The notes beneath the pieces are model-generated. The model did no database searches and was not told the DNA's origin. It saw only the letters and a program-made list of their open reading frames with translations. A stretch of DNA of 64,000 nt, taken from NCBI GenBank assembly GCA_963556145.1, contig OY744463.1, positions 5,704,001 through 5,768,000 on the forward strand. The letters are read 5' to 3'. Positions 12,161 to 23,581 of this stretch are shown piece by piece; position 1 is the first letter of the stretch, and each line of letters starts with the position of its first letter. This stretch comes from Hygrocybe punicea. Lineage: Eukaryota; Basidiomycota; Agaricomycetes; Agaricales; Hygrophoraceae. The position numbers and the translations under genes were made by a program.

Positions 12161-12436
12161 GTCAGCAGTTCAATTTTCAGCTGATTCCGATAAGAATTGA
12201 AGTCAGTACGAATATTTTGAATATAATTTGAAGGTAATGTGTCTTTTCTGAGGCAACCCATATTTGGATGCTTATGTAAGCTTGTCCACACATGGCTAGG
12301 ACCACATGTTATTTTTCAGTATAACAAGTAGAATCATATCTTTTGCCCAACAAAAAAGTCCCCTACATACGATCAACTTCATTAATTAATTAATTAATTA
12401 ATTACGAACCCTCACTGAACCAGGTCTGATAAAGAA

Positions 12437-12468
12437 CGAGTCTTTTAATAAATTAAAAGAACTCGTAA
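12437..12468 (-). other. Helitron 5'-terminal hairpin
   Basis: ACGAGT-T-CTTTTAAT and ATTAAAAG-ACTCGT pair almost perfectly around a TT loop directly at the element's 5' end. The adjoining bases 12380-12405 are a run of TTAA repeats. Present in the same place at 38342-38373, 40528-40559 and 40596-40627. Confidence 0.8.
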
Positions 12469-13954
12469 TGATGCCGAACCATTTGCATTCTCTCCACAAC
12501 CCGGGGTGACATGTGAACTTTGTGGCGTCGAAGCATTCCTGGAGCCGTTCTGGGACATAAGCATGTAAGTGATATGTTAATTGTGCAGCTGCAATGGTTG
12601 ATGGACGCTTCATGGAGATATACCAAGGCATCAGATGTAACCCGGCATGCAGTTGGCCATGGCCCGCAAAGGGGGCTGATGCGGGAGTCCATCAAACTTA
12701 TCACAGATGAGACTACGCTGTGGGGGGACAAGGGTGATTACAGATTACCTCTCCTGTGGCCTCTGGCTTCTGTCCATATGCCTTCGAGGAAGCAAGACTT
12801 TTGGGTGTGTGGTGGCTTGGCTGCGATCCACATGTTTATATTAGGTATGGCACCTGATCCCATTACTCTGTGGTGGATTCTTGCTGTCGTGCATGGGCAC
12901 AATGCTTGCATGGATCTTGAGTTCACGTATATTGAAGCCGTGGATCCAGAGTCGGCCAAGATTTTGAAACCTTGGTTCGATTTCTCCTATTCGGATACTT
13001 TGGAAATACCTGCATTTGGGGATCCCGTATTTCTTCTCCTTGTCCATTATTTGGGCATGGTTGATGTGTGTATATCTCTTTTCAACCCTCCTCATCAATA
13101 CTGACCAATAATGTTGACCAGGTTTCAGCCTTCCGCGCCGCTCGCACACCAGAATTTCACAGGTCAATGACGCGTGCTCTCCTATCTTCAGTATTGATAG
13201 GGCATTCTGACCCTTGGAATCATCCGGAATTTCTTGCGTTTTGGGATGGGTTTGATCCGATCATCTTTGGTCGCAGTAAATTTATAGATGTGAGTTGTCA
13301 TGTCACCCTTTGGGGGCAGATTGCTGATAATTAGATCTTTGCCAGACATTCTCTACCAAGGATGGCCCTTCCTACCTCCGTCTCCTTTTAGCTGGAATGT
13401 ACAATCGTCGCGTAACCGATGTAGATCAAATCCTGGAACGACTTTGTTTTTCTACAGCGGCAGAAGAATCAGAGATCAATATCCTTCTCTTCGACATTTT
13501 CCAGTTGCGAGTAAAGAGATACCTTGTCGGTGTTGGCCACCCTCTCCTGTTGAAGGGCACTGTTGTATCCGAAGATGATTTCAATAAGGATTTCGGCGAC
13601 CGTCTCCTTCGATGTCGCCTCTTTCTCCTAGCTATCACAGATTCTGATTTATTGCCATTGGATACACAGACAAACCTGGAGGTGACAAATTCACCACTTC
13701 AGCATGATGATCCGAACTTGATTTACTTCTAGTTTGTCTTCAGCCGTGCAGACCCTTGCAATCTTGGCATAGGGATACCTGAGCCACCTTTGGACTTTCA
13801 TACATGCGACCGGCATGTAGAGGTGACGTTCAATGCCTGGCTTGATAATGCCATGATGGAGAAGTGCCATTTGAATGACAAGGCTGACACACTTTTCGAC
13901 TCATGGTTCCATTCACAGATGATCCTCCAGCACGGACAATACAATTCTCGTTAA
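12469..13954 (+). CDS. 3' part of the same spliced gene (possibly HECT-like), downstream of the Helitron
   Basis: Exons 12469-12564, 12618-13059, 13122-13289, 13335-13681 and 13733-13954 (TAA) give one open frame. The first exon continues the exon that stops at 1854 and shows 'VTCELCGVEAF'. Further on are 'GHGPQRGLMRESIKLI', 'LGMAPDPITLWWIL', 'LSSVLIGHSDPWNHPEF' and near the end 'RCRLFLLAITDSDLLP' and 'DFHTCDRHVEV'. I recall these motifs from agaricomycete proteins whose C-terminal half scores weakly as HECT E3 ligase, but I see no certain catalytic Cys. All five exons are open, so the gene looked intact when the Helitron landed. Confidence 0.6.
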
Positions 13955-14391
13955 TTTCTCGTCTGTTCGGACTAAATTTAATCAATGTAGCCTTTCCCCG
14001 TTAACTTAGAATGTGCTGCATGTACCATCTTTTCACCATAAAATTTCATTTGTTGCATGCTTATAAATGTGTGCTCTAATGATGGCGGCTACCCCGCCCC
14101 AATCCCACAACGATGAAGACAAAAGAGCCCGCCAGTGCCTTCATTGGAAGAAGAGGTCGTGTTTGCCAACGACCGGTGCCGGCACGACGAAAAGCATATA
14201 TGTTTCTGGGTCTGCGAATAGAAGATTCGTGCATCGATGGACACTCTCCAGAACCGCTGGTTGCAGATGTACGACATTGTGGCCATCCTGACATCAATCC
14301 AGAGCCTGCTACACGATCCGAACCCGAACAGCCCTACGAATGTGGGGCTGTGTGGCTATATGTGAAGGCGGCGGCAGAGGAGCTGGTTGGA
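13955..14391. other. Intergenic stretch between two convergent genes
   Basis: Contains the 3' ends of the plus-strand gene and the minus-strand integrase gene. Short open frames exist on both strands (14113-14409 plus, 14076-14297 minus) but none shows a motif, splice context or recognisable family, so no gene is called. Confidence 0.5.
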
Positions 14392-17141
14392 TTAATCTGG
14401 TTGGGCTAAGTCACGACACATATCAAATCCTATCTGCCAGATTAATTGCCGGATGGTCATATTTCGCGAAGTCACATCAACAATATCACTCAACGACTGC
14501 TGGAGTGTCTGCTGTTGTTCTCTTGTCAATGGGGAGCCAGGCGAATCACATATATCCTCCGCAGGAGCAACATTGTCGATCCCATGCTGTGGATTGTTGT
14601 TGGTGAAGTGCCTCATCAAGATCGGATCCTCTTGTGCTTCCCAATCTACGCTGTATGTTGCCAGATCGATATCTGCTTCATCTTGCTGCTGCCAAAGGTA
14701 AGCAAGGCCACGAGGGCCATTCTGAACCATCCCGAAGAGGAACATCTCGTGGGGACTTTGATCCCGCTCTCCGCGAAGTTGGATCTTGTGAGCATTCCAT
14801 GCTTCTGCCCATTCCGCCACATCCTGATTGATTATTGGCAGGAAAAGATATTGGAGGAGCCAGATGTGTGCAGGATTGTCGGGGTCAAGTCCATGGTGAA
14901 GTTCCAACTCGATAAAAAATTCCTTCCACTTGCCGCCAACGCCCTGAGTGAAGTCAAACCATAACCTCTCGATCCGTGTATTGTGTACACTTCTGCAAGC
15001 GAAATCAATTGCAACATCAGTGAAATTGGAAGCAACGAGCAAAACATGACATACCGGCCCCATATATACGAACCCCTGCCCGGACCTTTGACCTCTTCCA
15101 TGCGTTTAGCACATTCCATGTTCTCCGGACCATGGTCCCCCCTCACACGACTTGGCCAGCCATGTAATGATGTGGCAGCTTCGAAGATTCCGAGGACTGT
15201 TGTAGCACGATTGTTATTGCTCACTTTGATGCCTGTGATCAAGCGTGATTTCCCATCGATGAAGGCGTGTGTTACAAGTTTCCAACGGATTAAGCCTAAC
15301 AGCTACATGTTTAGTAACAGAAATAAAGAACACATGATTAACTTACCGTGCTGACCATCGTGATGCCAGAGAGAATTTACACCTGGTACTGAATATACCC
15401 TCCTCTCTATTTGTCTGGGCCCAAACGCTGCCGGGGTTCCATGGACACGGAGATACGAACGAGAAATTCTCTATATTGGAACTCTGTAACCTTTAGCACG
15501 CAGGTAGCCATAGAGCATTTGACGGCCAAATTGAGGGAAGGTCTCCAAAGCTGCAGCTACTTCATGATCCAGTTCATCATCGGAGAAAGCTGTGACCGGC
15601 GATGTAGTCGAAGTCCAGATACGACTACTAGAGCCATCCGATGCAATGACATCTCTGTAAACGGGAGCACCTGGCTTAACCAACCCTAGTTCCAGTGCGC
15701 GACGGCGGACAGTACGGGGGTGACAGCCTAAAACGTCGCTCGTGTGGCGAGGACCTCTCAGCTCCAATGCAAAGGTAAGGAATGTTGGATCAATGGCGAC
15801 CTTTGGCCGCCCCACCTTGCCATGGGATAGTCGACTACAAATGTTCAATTCTACGTCTTCTGGCGGATCCGCTGACTGGTGTGAGCTTTCATCGAGGGCG
15901 GCGATCATTTCAGTTAGGCTGCTACACAAAACATTGTACTCCTCATGAGGAACAATGTTCTGCATCTGAAAAAAAGGATTAACATTAACTCATGGGCTAT
16001 GAAGAAATATTTACGCTTTCTGCTGTCGACATGAACATCATCACCTCGTCTCTCTGGTGGCCAAGTCTTACAGAATCTCCCACTTGTGTCCTCAAAGCCA
16101 CATTCATTCGACCCTCGAGTATGTAGTAACCCGCGCGAAGATTTTTCAGCCGGTCCACCATGCGGCTAGGATCCAAAGAAAAGATGCGGTCGTTGTCAAG
16201 GTTGTAGACTTCACTTACATGCCTCTGAGGTGCCTAGTTTTGGGTGTTTCGTGGTCTGTTTCAGCTTCTGAAAACTGTGTTGGTACAAAGAGGTTGAGTG
16301 CAACGTGTCAGGTGGCTAACGCAAGGCAAGAAACGAGAAACCGAAGACATATTGCCATAATTCAAACTAACTCAAGGAAGGAACTAATTGTATAGTCTAT
16401 GTACCTCATTAGCCATGTATTGTTGAACAAAAAGTGCATTGCCTTCAGCTGCATTGCCAGCTCGAATGATGAGATGTTCCCTGCTATGACCAAGTGCGAG
16501 TTCTGCCCTAGTCCTGCCAGGGTGTTAGAATTGAAAGGCCTAGATAAACGAAGGAGTTACCTTCCTTCATAAACGCCTGGCGAAATGCCACGAACAACAA
16601 CCCAAAATGCATCTGACTGTGACCCCATCGGTAGGAGATGTACATTCGAGGTTACATCGGGAGTTAGGGAAGCTGCCCTGGGGCCTGTGGGGGTTGACCA
16701 GGTGACCGGTGGAGGGGGACCAACGTTTCCTAGAGCTACAGCATTTGTGTATGCATCTTCTGCGTCACTGATGGTACGGAAGCCTTGATACCTACTGGAG
16801 GGGAAACGGTCTGTCTGTTGGCTGCAACCAGACCTGTTGCGACCATCAAAGGTGGAAAAGGTGAATGAAGGGACTACTTACCAGGTATGAAAGACGCCCA
16901 TCTTTCACCCATTATAAACAACATATGCGGCATATTTGGATGACCTTGCTGGATGTGGTGCCACTGGTTTGGTTTCTTCAATCGGTTCAGAATACGGGTC
17001 CTCATCAAGGGCAACATTGTCAGAAGGTGGAGTGACACATATTGATGGGGACAAGGAAGAGAATAAAATCGATGAAACTGACGAATCAGGCGATGGGAGA
17101 CTTGGAGGTGATTGCTGTGTAGTTTCTGAAAGAGGGTTCAT
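14392..17141 (-). CDS. Integrase-core (DDE) protein with HTH and RNase H1 hybrid-binding-like N-terminus
   Basis: C-terminal exons 15347-15965, 15055-15295 and 14392-14992 code for a helix-turn-helix region ('CHPRTVRRRALELGL') and an rve-type catalytic core: first Asp in 'LWHHDGQH', second in 'RVRGDHGPEN', Glu in 'NTRIERLWFDFTQG', then 'HIWLLQYLF' and 'QSPHEMFLFGMVQNGPRG'. This is a known multicopy agaricomycete integrase-like family. One exon upstream, 16015 to about 16230, adds 'AGYYILEGRMNVALRTQVG'. Further upstream, 'YAAYVVYNG' with 'FPSSRYQGFRTISDAEDAY' (17141-16580) and 'FWVVVRGISPGVYEG' (about 16590-16400) look like RNase H1 N-terminal (hybrid-binding) modules. Joining these to the integrase is inferred; they could be a separate gene. 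An in-frame TAG (15471-15473) interrupts the first integrase exon. Confidence 0.6.
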
Positions 17142-17265
17142 TTGAGAGACTTGAAGTGAGAGAAAAGGTTACTTACTGTTCCTCATAGCGAGTGGACAAA
17201 GAGAGCAGGCAACAGATTTTCAGAGCAGAATGAAATAGTTGATATACCGCAACATGAGGCATTAC

Positions 17266-18855
17266 CTAAAGATCGTCACTACTACCGTACTTCTCGATCA
17301 CTCTCTTGACCAGCTTCTCTAGGCTGTCTCCAGTCATGCGAATGGCGTCCCACTCCCCATCTTTCAGCGCAAAGCTTTTGCTTATATCCAGGTACTCTAC
17401 CGGGCTACCAGACAACAAAACCTTCAGAATTTCAGCATGGGACACATCTTTTGTGCCCAGCGGGACAACCTGTCTCCTTAGGTGCTCCCGCGCAACCCTC
17501 GCCTTTGCAACGCTAGCTCGGATATTCTTGAAAGAGCCAGGGTTGATCCCAACCCAACGTGCTAGGTCGTCAAGCTTGATAGTGAGTCCAGTGTTGGAGA
17601 ATGTCTTTGGCTTCACAATCCCCTTCATCGGCCAGACGATCCCAATCTCTTCCGCCACAGATCGAAGGGTGCGTTCAGTGAGACAATGCCGATATGCTAT
17701 GCCGTAGCTCTGCAACACTAAGTTTTGCAAAAATAGCTTTTGTGTAGGGAAATGTTCGTCGAGATATGATTGGGCGGCGGTTGACACAACAGAAGGGACA
17801 TTGGATCGAGCCGGCACAGGCTGCACAGCAGTAGGGCTACGGGCGTTAGGAAACTCATCCCCAGCATTCTGTTGGGTTTATTTAGGCTGTCCGTAAGCCA
17901 ATAACTCGTTGAGCTTACCTCTTCCCAAATATATAGAACATATATCTGCATGGCACTATTGAGGCCGTGAGTCACCATCAACTGGGTACGGCAGTTTGAT
18001 TCTACAGCAGGTTGAAGAGCCACGTCAAAATCTGCCCTTGGCAGCTCCATGTCCAACACATCGTGGAGACGCCCAATTTCATGGAATTGAGTTGAATGGT
18101 GTTGATAGTCGTCAGATTCTATATCTATCGGATGCTGAGACGTCCCTATGAATATCTCCCCTTGAGGCCACTTGGATATGATACGGCCAGGGATACAATC
18201 GCATGCAAAAATAGTTTCTAGAATGTTAAGAGTGCAAGGGGCGGATTCAAAAGCCAAACCACTCTGGACATAACTGCGTCGTAGATTTCCTCGGTGCAGG
18301 CCAATGAATGCTGTTTCAGGAACATTGGGAATACTGGGAGTTGTGGTGAGCCCAGAAGCATCGAGTGTAACCAGTTCCTCTGGTGGGGAGGAGGAGGACG
18401 GGCGTTGGGAATGGTGCACAAGTGGGACACCGCCGTACCCTGGTGGGGGTACGAAAACTCTGTTAGTTGCATAAAGATTGGCTAGAAAGGACTGAAATAG
18501 ATCGTCATCATTTGGGAGGTGGTCTAATTGACGTCGGTGTCGAGGTGGAGGAGTGGTTGCTGCTAGCGTCTGAGCACTGGTAGATCTGTCAGGGCTAGAT
18601 ATTGTAATATCATGATCTTCAGGAACTGAAATTGTGATCATCAGCCTGTCTTGCAGTGTAAATCTAGTTGGACGTACCAGTTGGGGTGATTGTCCCAGAT
18701 GAAAAACTGTTGGAGTCCGTGTCACTGTGAACTAGGATGGCGGGAGCTGTGGTGCTGGGTCTCGATGATCTTGTGGGATCCGTGAGGGTCACTATTTCGT
18801 CATCTCTGACTCGGATGTGAGCTGAAAGTTGTCGACCAGAACGCCGTAATGTCAT
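17266..18855 (-). CDS. Unrecognised 495-aa spliced gene beside the integrase gene
   Basis: Three exons, 18678-18855, 17919-18625 and 17266-17868, join in frame with GT..AG introns of 52 and 50 bp. The start 'MTLRRSGRQLSAHIRVRDDE' has a good ATG and the stop is TAG. The first 150 residues are Ser/Thr/Pro rich and look disordered; then comes a globular part ('LNILETIFACDCIPGRIISK', 'NSAMQIYVLYIWEE') and a helical C-terminus ('KLDDLARWVGINPGSFKNIR', 'GDSLEKLVKRVIEKYG'). It lies 125 bp upstream of the integrase gene on the same strand. No family recognised; the clean frames suggest it is or recently was functional. Confidence 0.6.
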
Positions 18856-19789
18856 AGGTCACGGTGCAGAGTATGGAAAATTTACGTTATATTTATTTAT
18901 ATACGTTTTTAAAAAACATGGCGTAGCTATGTACACAGTACACCTGCCTAGATTCCCAGTACGTGTCCGACTGCCATTCCTGAAACTAGCACAGGTGGAG
19001 CTCATGTGTGCCATGGTGATGGCATGAGGGCCCGGGGGTGACACGAGGTGGACCAGCAAATCTGCATGGTAATGTCATTCTTGGGGGTCAGCGATCCGCT
19101 GCGGTCAGCCTAAGAGAATTTGACATAACTGGAGCTCTCTGATGGTAAACGTGCTGGAAAGTCGAAGGATGATGAAATTGGGCCTAACCTTACAAATTGG
19201 TCAGTTTTGGGTCCCAATGTGACAATGCGTGATGTGCAGGACGATGCAACTGGGTTGCATTTGGGCTGTGAACTAAATGCTTCGAGGTGCTGCATGACAT
19301 CGCACAGATAAGTTGAAATGTGCGGAGCAGTGCTTCAGCGTGCAGCATGGTGTGGAACGATTATATTGGATTCTGTGATTGGTGGTGCCAGCTTGTGCGG
19401 CATGGTGCCGCATTGGTGAGAATCAGCGCTCATGGATGATAACTGATGAGAATGCATGCTCACCTATGATAACCTGTGCGCACCAGTGCGTGGCGGTGAT
19501 AATAGGTGCAAACACGTTATCACTTGTGATCACCTGCACACATTATAATTTTGTCCAGTAGAATCACTCATAATATAAAGCAGTGGTGCTGCCAGTGATA
19601 GTACAAAAATCAGTGTTTAGTCCACTGAATTGAGGGCCGTTACTTTTCAATGGAACCATTAACCAAGCTTATATATAGTGGTTCAGACACTGACCACGTA
19701 CAGACGTAACCCACAACCACTACTTAATGGCAACCACATTTTTCATAGCCGCGAACAATGTATTAGTATCACATATAGATCCGTCGATA
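18856..19789. other. Non-coding stretch left of the Plavaka gene
   Basis: No supported gene. Between about 19420 and 19550 there are many short direct and inverted copies of GATAA/TTATC and GTGATCAC-type words (e.g. TATCACTTGTGATCACC), as in CACTA subterminal regions, so part of it is probably the Plavaka 3' terminal region. I could not define the terminal inverted repeat. Confidence 0.4.
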
Positions 19790-21909
19790 CTATTTTTCAT
19801 GGGATGATGAATCTGAATCAGCATCTGCCTTAGCAAAGGTCCCCCATGCAAGTCCCATCCCACAATCAATGATTCCCCAGCGTTTTCACATTTTTGCCCG
19901 ACCAACAACTGACTTGACATTTCGCACATTGGTAACAATTGGGGCAGCGGTATGCTTGTAATAGATGAGTGAATGGGCAGCATCTTCTCCTTTTGTCTTG
20001 CAGGGCTTAATTACTACAAGGAGTTGTTCTGTGTTCTGTAGACGACCCCATACACGCTCCAATCCAAGATTGCATACCAAAATCTTCTCCAGAGCACCAT
20101 ATTGGATCGTGATAACTGGATCATCGCTGTTTGGGTCATCATAGGTGATTTCATACTGCTTCTGATTTAGTGTATAAACGTGCAATAAACAAATGAACCA
20201 CCTACCCGTATATATGAGGAGTTTCTCGTCTGTGTGCCCCCACTCCGCCCAGCATACATACTCCTAAAGGCATCGCCGCCATGTCGAATTCGCATCTTGC
20301 CCCACAATGGCATCTTGCGTGGTAACTGAGCTAGGACAGTATTTGGTCATTCACCTAAAATTGTTGCCAGGTACTTGCTAACTATTCGGCGAGTTTTGGG
20401 GTCAGCAATAAAATCCTTTCGATATGGTGAGCGCATGATGTGGTCAAGATCTAACCAGCTGTTCAATGAATAATGGTTCAACAAGTATGGATGCCGATCA
20501 CTCACAGCCATCGTAAATCCTTTCATTTCGTCAAGGTCCATTGTCCATGTGGCGACCAGCCATGGATGTCTCTTCCTCAAGATCATACCGACTCATGACT
20601 TGCCCTAGGTATGCAACATGGAGGTTACGTCTGCTGATATTGCTGTATGGATAAGTACGAGAGCAGAGATTGCTTTGCAAGATTCCACAGAATCGCTCAG
20701 CATAATAGGTCCATGTTGTCCAAACTGGGCCACAAGTTCGAATGTCGTCAGGGATGTGAAGTAAGCCATGAACTGGTAAAACGCAGACCGAGAGGTGATC
20801 TTCTTGATATTGGTAATAGTATCTATATAGCATAGTCAATCGCATTAGAAATTGGATTGAAAAAATGCTTACCGCTCATATCCCTCAACCCAATCTATAA
20901 TCTCATCCTCCAAGCAATCGATCTCCTCCAGTGTGAGCCTGAACTTCAATGTCGTCTTCATAATCTTCACCAATGCACACATATGCTTGTAGTACTTCTG
21001 TTTCATGAAGCGGCCCTTGAGCAGTATTGGTGCAATGAACATAAACCAAAATGCCCACGATTCTGCAGTAAAAGTTGACCGATACCAAGAACTCGAACAA
21101 ATGAAGCTGGGATGTCTTTAACAGCCTCTGCTGTCTCTTCGCCAATTAGTTCCCAGACGTGTGGTGCAATTTCGTAGTCTTCCATTCCTGAATCAAGTCC
21201 TTTGAATCGTCCTGTATATAAATCAACCAAATTCGGGATAATGTTTTCACAGTAAACATGCATCCACTCCCATGGATACGAATTGGCGGAATCAAGAGAG
21301 CCAACACGGCGCATTGCAGGAGAGCCACGGATACCATATCTTTTCCCAACATCTATTCGGCCAGTTTTTGTTTTTTCTGCTGCCAGTTTGCATAACACCA
21401 AGTCAAAGTGCTTTTGAGTGCGCAGAGCGAGTGATCGGGGATCATATGACAGCCTAGTTTGATGTTCGACATCCGGTGTGATTAGTGGAGTATAGTACAC
21501 AGTTCCACCACCTGAGATGTTCTGCACACCTTTGATTCTGCATTTTCGGCATGGGCAATATGAATTATGACCCTTGATGTTCAACATCTTTTCAATCACT
21601 ACGATATCGCTGTGTTCAAGAATATTATAGGCATGAAGATTGAAGAAATTTCGGTTCATTGCATCGTATGTGCGAATGCCATATGCTAATCTTGCACATT
21701 CATCATCAAAGGGAGTCGTGAATGAGTGCATGACTTTTGGGATACCAGGAATGATACCAAGACATATAATTCCATCGAAGTGTGTGTGAATTTGGGGTGG
21801 GAGTTGTAATTCTGGAGGATCAAGGGATTCGCAGAGGGTCCACGTCGGTGTCATTTGTAGAGTAAGTAACCATCAACTGCTAGTGCTAAGGCAATGTCAC
21901 GTTTACCGG

Positions 21910-22046
21910 TGTAGTAGTAGATCACATGACCAGTCCCTTAGTCAGTAGCAGTTCCCGATGTAGTAGTCAGTTCATCCTTCCTATCCAGTCGACTTCCACC
22001 TCGAGTCCTGCGTGAGCACCCGGAGAGGTACCTCGGTACCTCTCCA
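21910..22046 (+). repeat. TRIM-1 left LTR
   Basis: 137 bp, TG..CA. Its 3' end is a perfect hairpin, GGAGAGGTACC-TC-GGTACCTCTCC, which would lie in the R/U5 part of the RNA. Confidence 0.85.
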
Positions 22047-22299
22047 TCATGGTGATGAGAGTGTGATCGACTCGCGGATCCCTTTTTTCTTCAGTTCCTT
22101 ACCATTTTTTATGCTTTTTCTCGCGAGACGACCTTTTTCGGCCTCACCACCCACCGCTGCGCAACCGCGGATTTTTACTTCATTCATGGCCGTACAACAC
22201 TCCAGTTACCCCCCGGCACTCGTGTTCAGCCCAATAGGGCCCCGCGTCGCCCCCCGTTGACCCAAAAATGCGCTCGCGACCCTTCTCAACACCCAAGCG

Positions 22300-22800
22300 G
22301 CAGGCCACGTCACATTTGCGACCCCCCCGTTTTTTCATTTCATTGTTGTTTTCTTTTGTCATTCCTAGCCCCAGGCAGGCTCATCCGACCCCACGGACCC
22401 GCGTTTGACGTACCGGAGCTGAGCACTCCCCTACGCCACCTCGAATCCATGGTCGCAGACCTTTTTGGTTACACACGGATCCGCCACGTCACCAACGTTG
22501 GACCCCCGCTTCTTTGTGTACCCCAACCCACGCATATCCATCCAAGCCCCAGGACGCACGCTCGACGACCCAACACCCCGTTCTGCCCCAAACGAACCCG
22601 TCGCCATCCATTTTGGATGCCAAAGCGCCTGCCACGTCACCACCTTCAACCCCCCACTTTTCGTATGTCCCGGCCCCAACCCATGTTCGTTCAACCCCCC
22701 GCGCCCTCGTTCCACCCACCAGGGCCACCCGTTGCCCCAGACGAGCCCTCGCCGTCCTTTTTGAGCGCCCCAGCATCGTACCACGTCACTGAGACGCGCC
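22300..22800 (+). repeat. Degenerate ~150-bp tandem units in the TRIM-1 interior
   Basis: The word CCACGTCAC recurs at about 22314, 22484, 22632 and 22781 (spacing about 170, 148 and 149 bp), each followed by a C-rich stretch and a CTTTTTG/CTTTTCG-type pyrimidine block. Open frames here on both strands are low-complexity Pro/Arg/Thr proteins whose spacing follows the repeat, so I treat them as by-products. Confidence 0.65.
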
Positions 22801-23444
22801 CCGCTTCCCAGCATAAACGGCCCCATTTTCCAGCGTAAACGGCCACGCACCCGCTCGCGTAGCTCGCCGCACCCGCGCCTGATGCAATGGAGCACCCAGC
22901 TCACCCGGGCCACCGCTTTCCAGGCCCCGCCGCCCTTTGCCACACCGCTACTTCGTGGCCCCCGCATTCTGCACCCCCGGCCCTTGCAGCTTCGCGAGGC
23001 CCCCCGCGGCCTCGCAACTGCTTCCCAGAGCTCACGCGAAGAGATCTCTCGACGCCGGCGCCTGCTCTAGCGCCCAGCACATATTCTCTTTCGTTCCCTC
23101 AGTCCCCGTTTTCTTGGCTTCTCATCGCTCTCCCTTGACATGGTTTTGTTTCACCCCACACGAACGCTGTCTCCATGCTGCCCCACGACATCATCCCGTA
23201 TCTATTACTTATGCGCAACCACCCAGCTTATTCATGGACTATGAGAACCCACACCCTGCACTGCGATTGGTTTTGGAGGACAATATTGTCCCGCTTCACG
23301 ATATAAGGCCTTGACTGCGACTTGGGGCATTCTGAGGGACTGGGAGTTGTGATTTGGAGATTGTTTTGGTCAGTCCTGTTTGGTTTTTGTTTTCTTTCAG
23401 TAGCTGTTGGCGACGAGGGTGTCGCCATGAGGAGGAGGGGCACT

Positions 23445-23581
23445 TGTAGTAGTAGATCACGTGACCAGTCCCTTAGTCAGTAGCAGTTCCCGATGTAGTA
23501 GTCAGTTCATCCTTCCTATCCAGTCAACTTTTACCTCGAGTACTGCGTGAGCCCCCGGAGAGGTACCTCAGTACCTCTCCA
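23445..23581 (+). repeat. TRIM-1 right LTR
   Basis: 137 bp, about 95% identical to the left LTR. The terminal hairpin is kept except for one CpG-to-CpA change (GGTACCTC-AGTACC). A separate stem (GGCGAC-GAGGGT-GTCGCC) lies just upstream, before the polypurine tract. Confidence 0.85.

Larger units (their letters stand above)
1855..12468 (-). mobile_element. Helitron2-like rolling-circle transposon, autonomous but decayed
   Basis: Coding runs right to left. The element's 5' end (right) starts TTACGAGTTCTTTT and is a perfect hairpin; its 3' end (left) reads ...CACTAAACAAG. The 5' motif recurs inverted just inside the 3' end (AAAAAGAACTCGT), giving the asymmetric terminal inverted repeats described for Helitron2/Helentron elements. 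There is no target duplication: host bases 1854 and 12469 abut to restore an open reading frame across the site. It encodes Rep (HUH plus YxxxY), a Pif1-type helicase and a C19-like cysteine protease in broken frames. The same ends bound at least four other copies in this window, and two more are truncated or run off the edge. Confidence 0.85.
21910..23581 (+). mobile_element. TRIM-1: miniature LTR retroelement (137-bp LTRs)
   Basis: Two direct repeats of 137 bp (21910-22046 and 23445-23581) start TGTAGTAGTAGATCAC and end CTCTCCA (TG..CA). The target duplication is CCGG (21906-21909) versus CCAG (23582-23585). PBS-like TGGTGATGAGAG follows the left LTR by a few bases, and a purine-rich tract (GAGGAGGAGGGG) precedes the right LTR. 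The 1.4-kb interior is GC-rich and has no gag or pol. Size and layout fit terminal-repeat retrotransposons in miniature (TRIM), mobilised in trans. The LTRs differ at seven positions, three of them CpG transitions. Confidence 0.85.

Noticed and set aside
14067..14409. Open frames in the convergent intergenic stretch
   Set aside because: No motif, no splice context, frames on both strands; could not be told from chance.
22257..23314. Proline- and arginine-rich open frames in the TRIM-1 interior
   Set aside because: Overlapping frames on both strands follow the ~150-bp repeat spacing; low complexity and no shared frame with TRIM-2.
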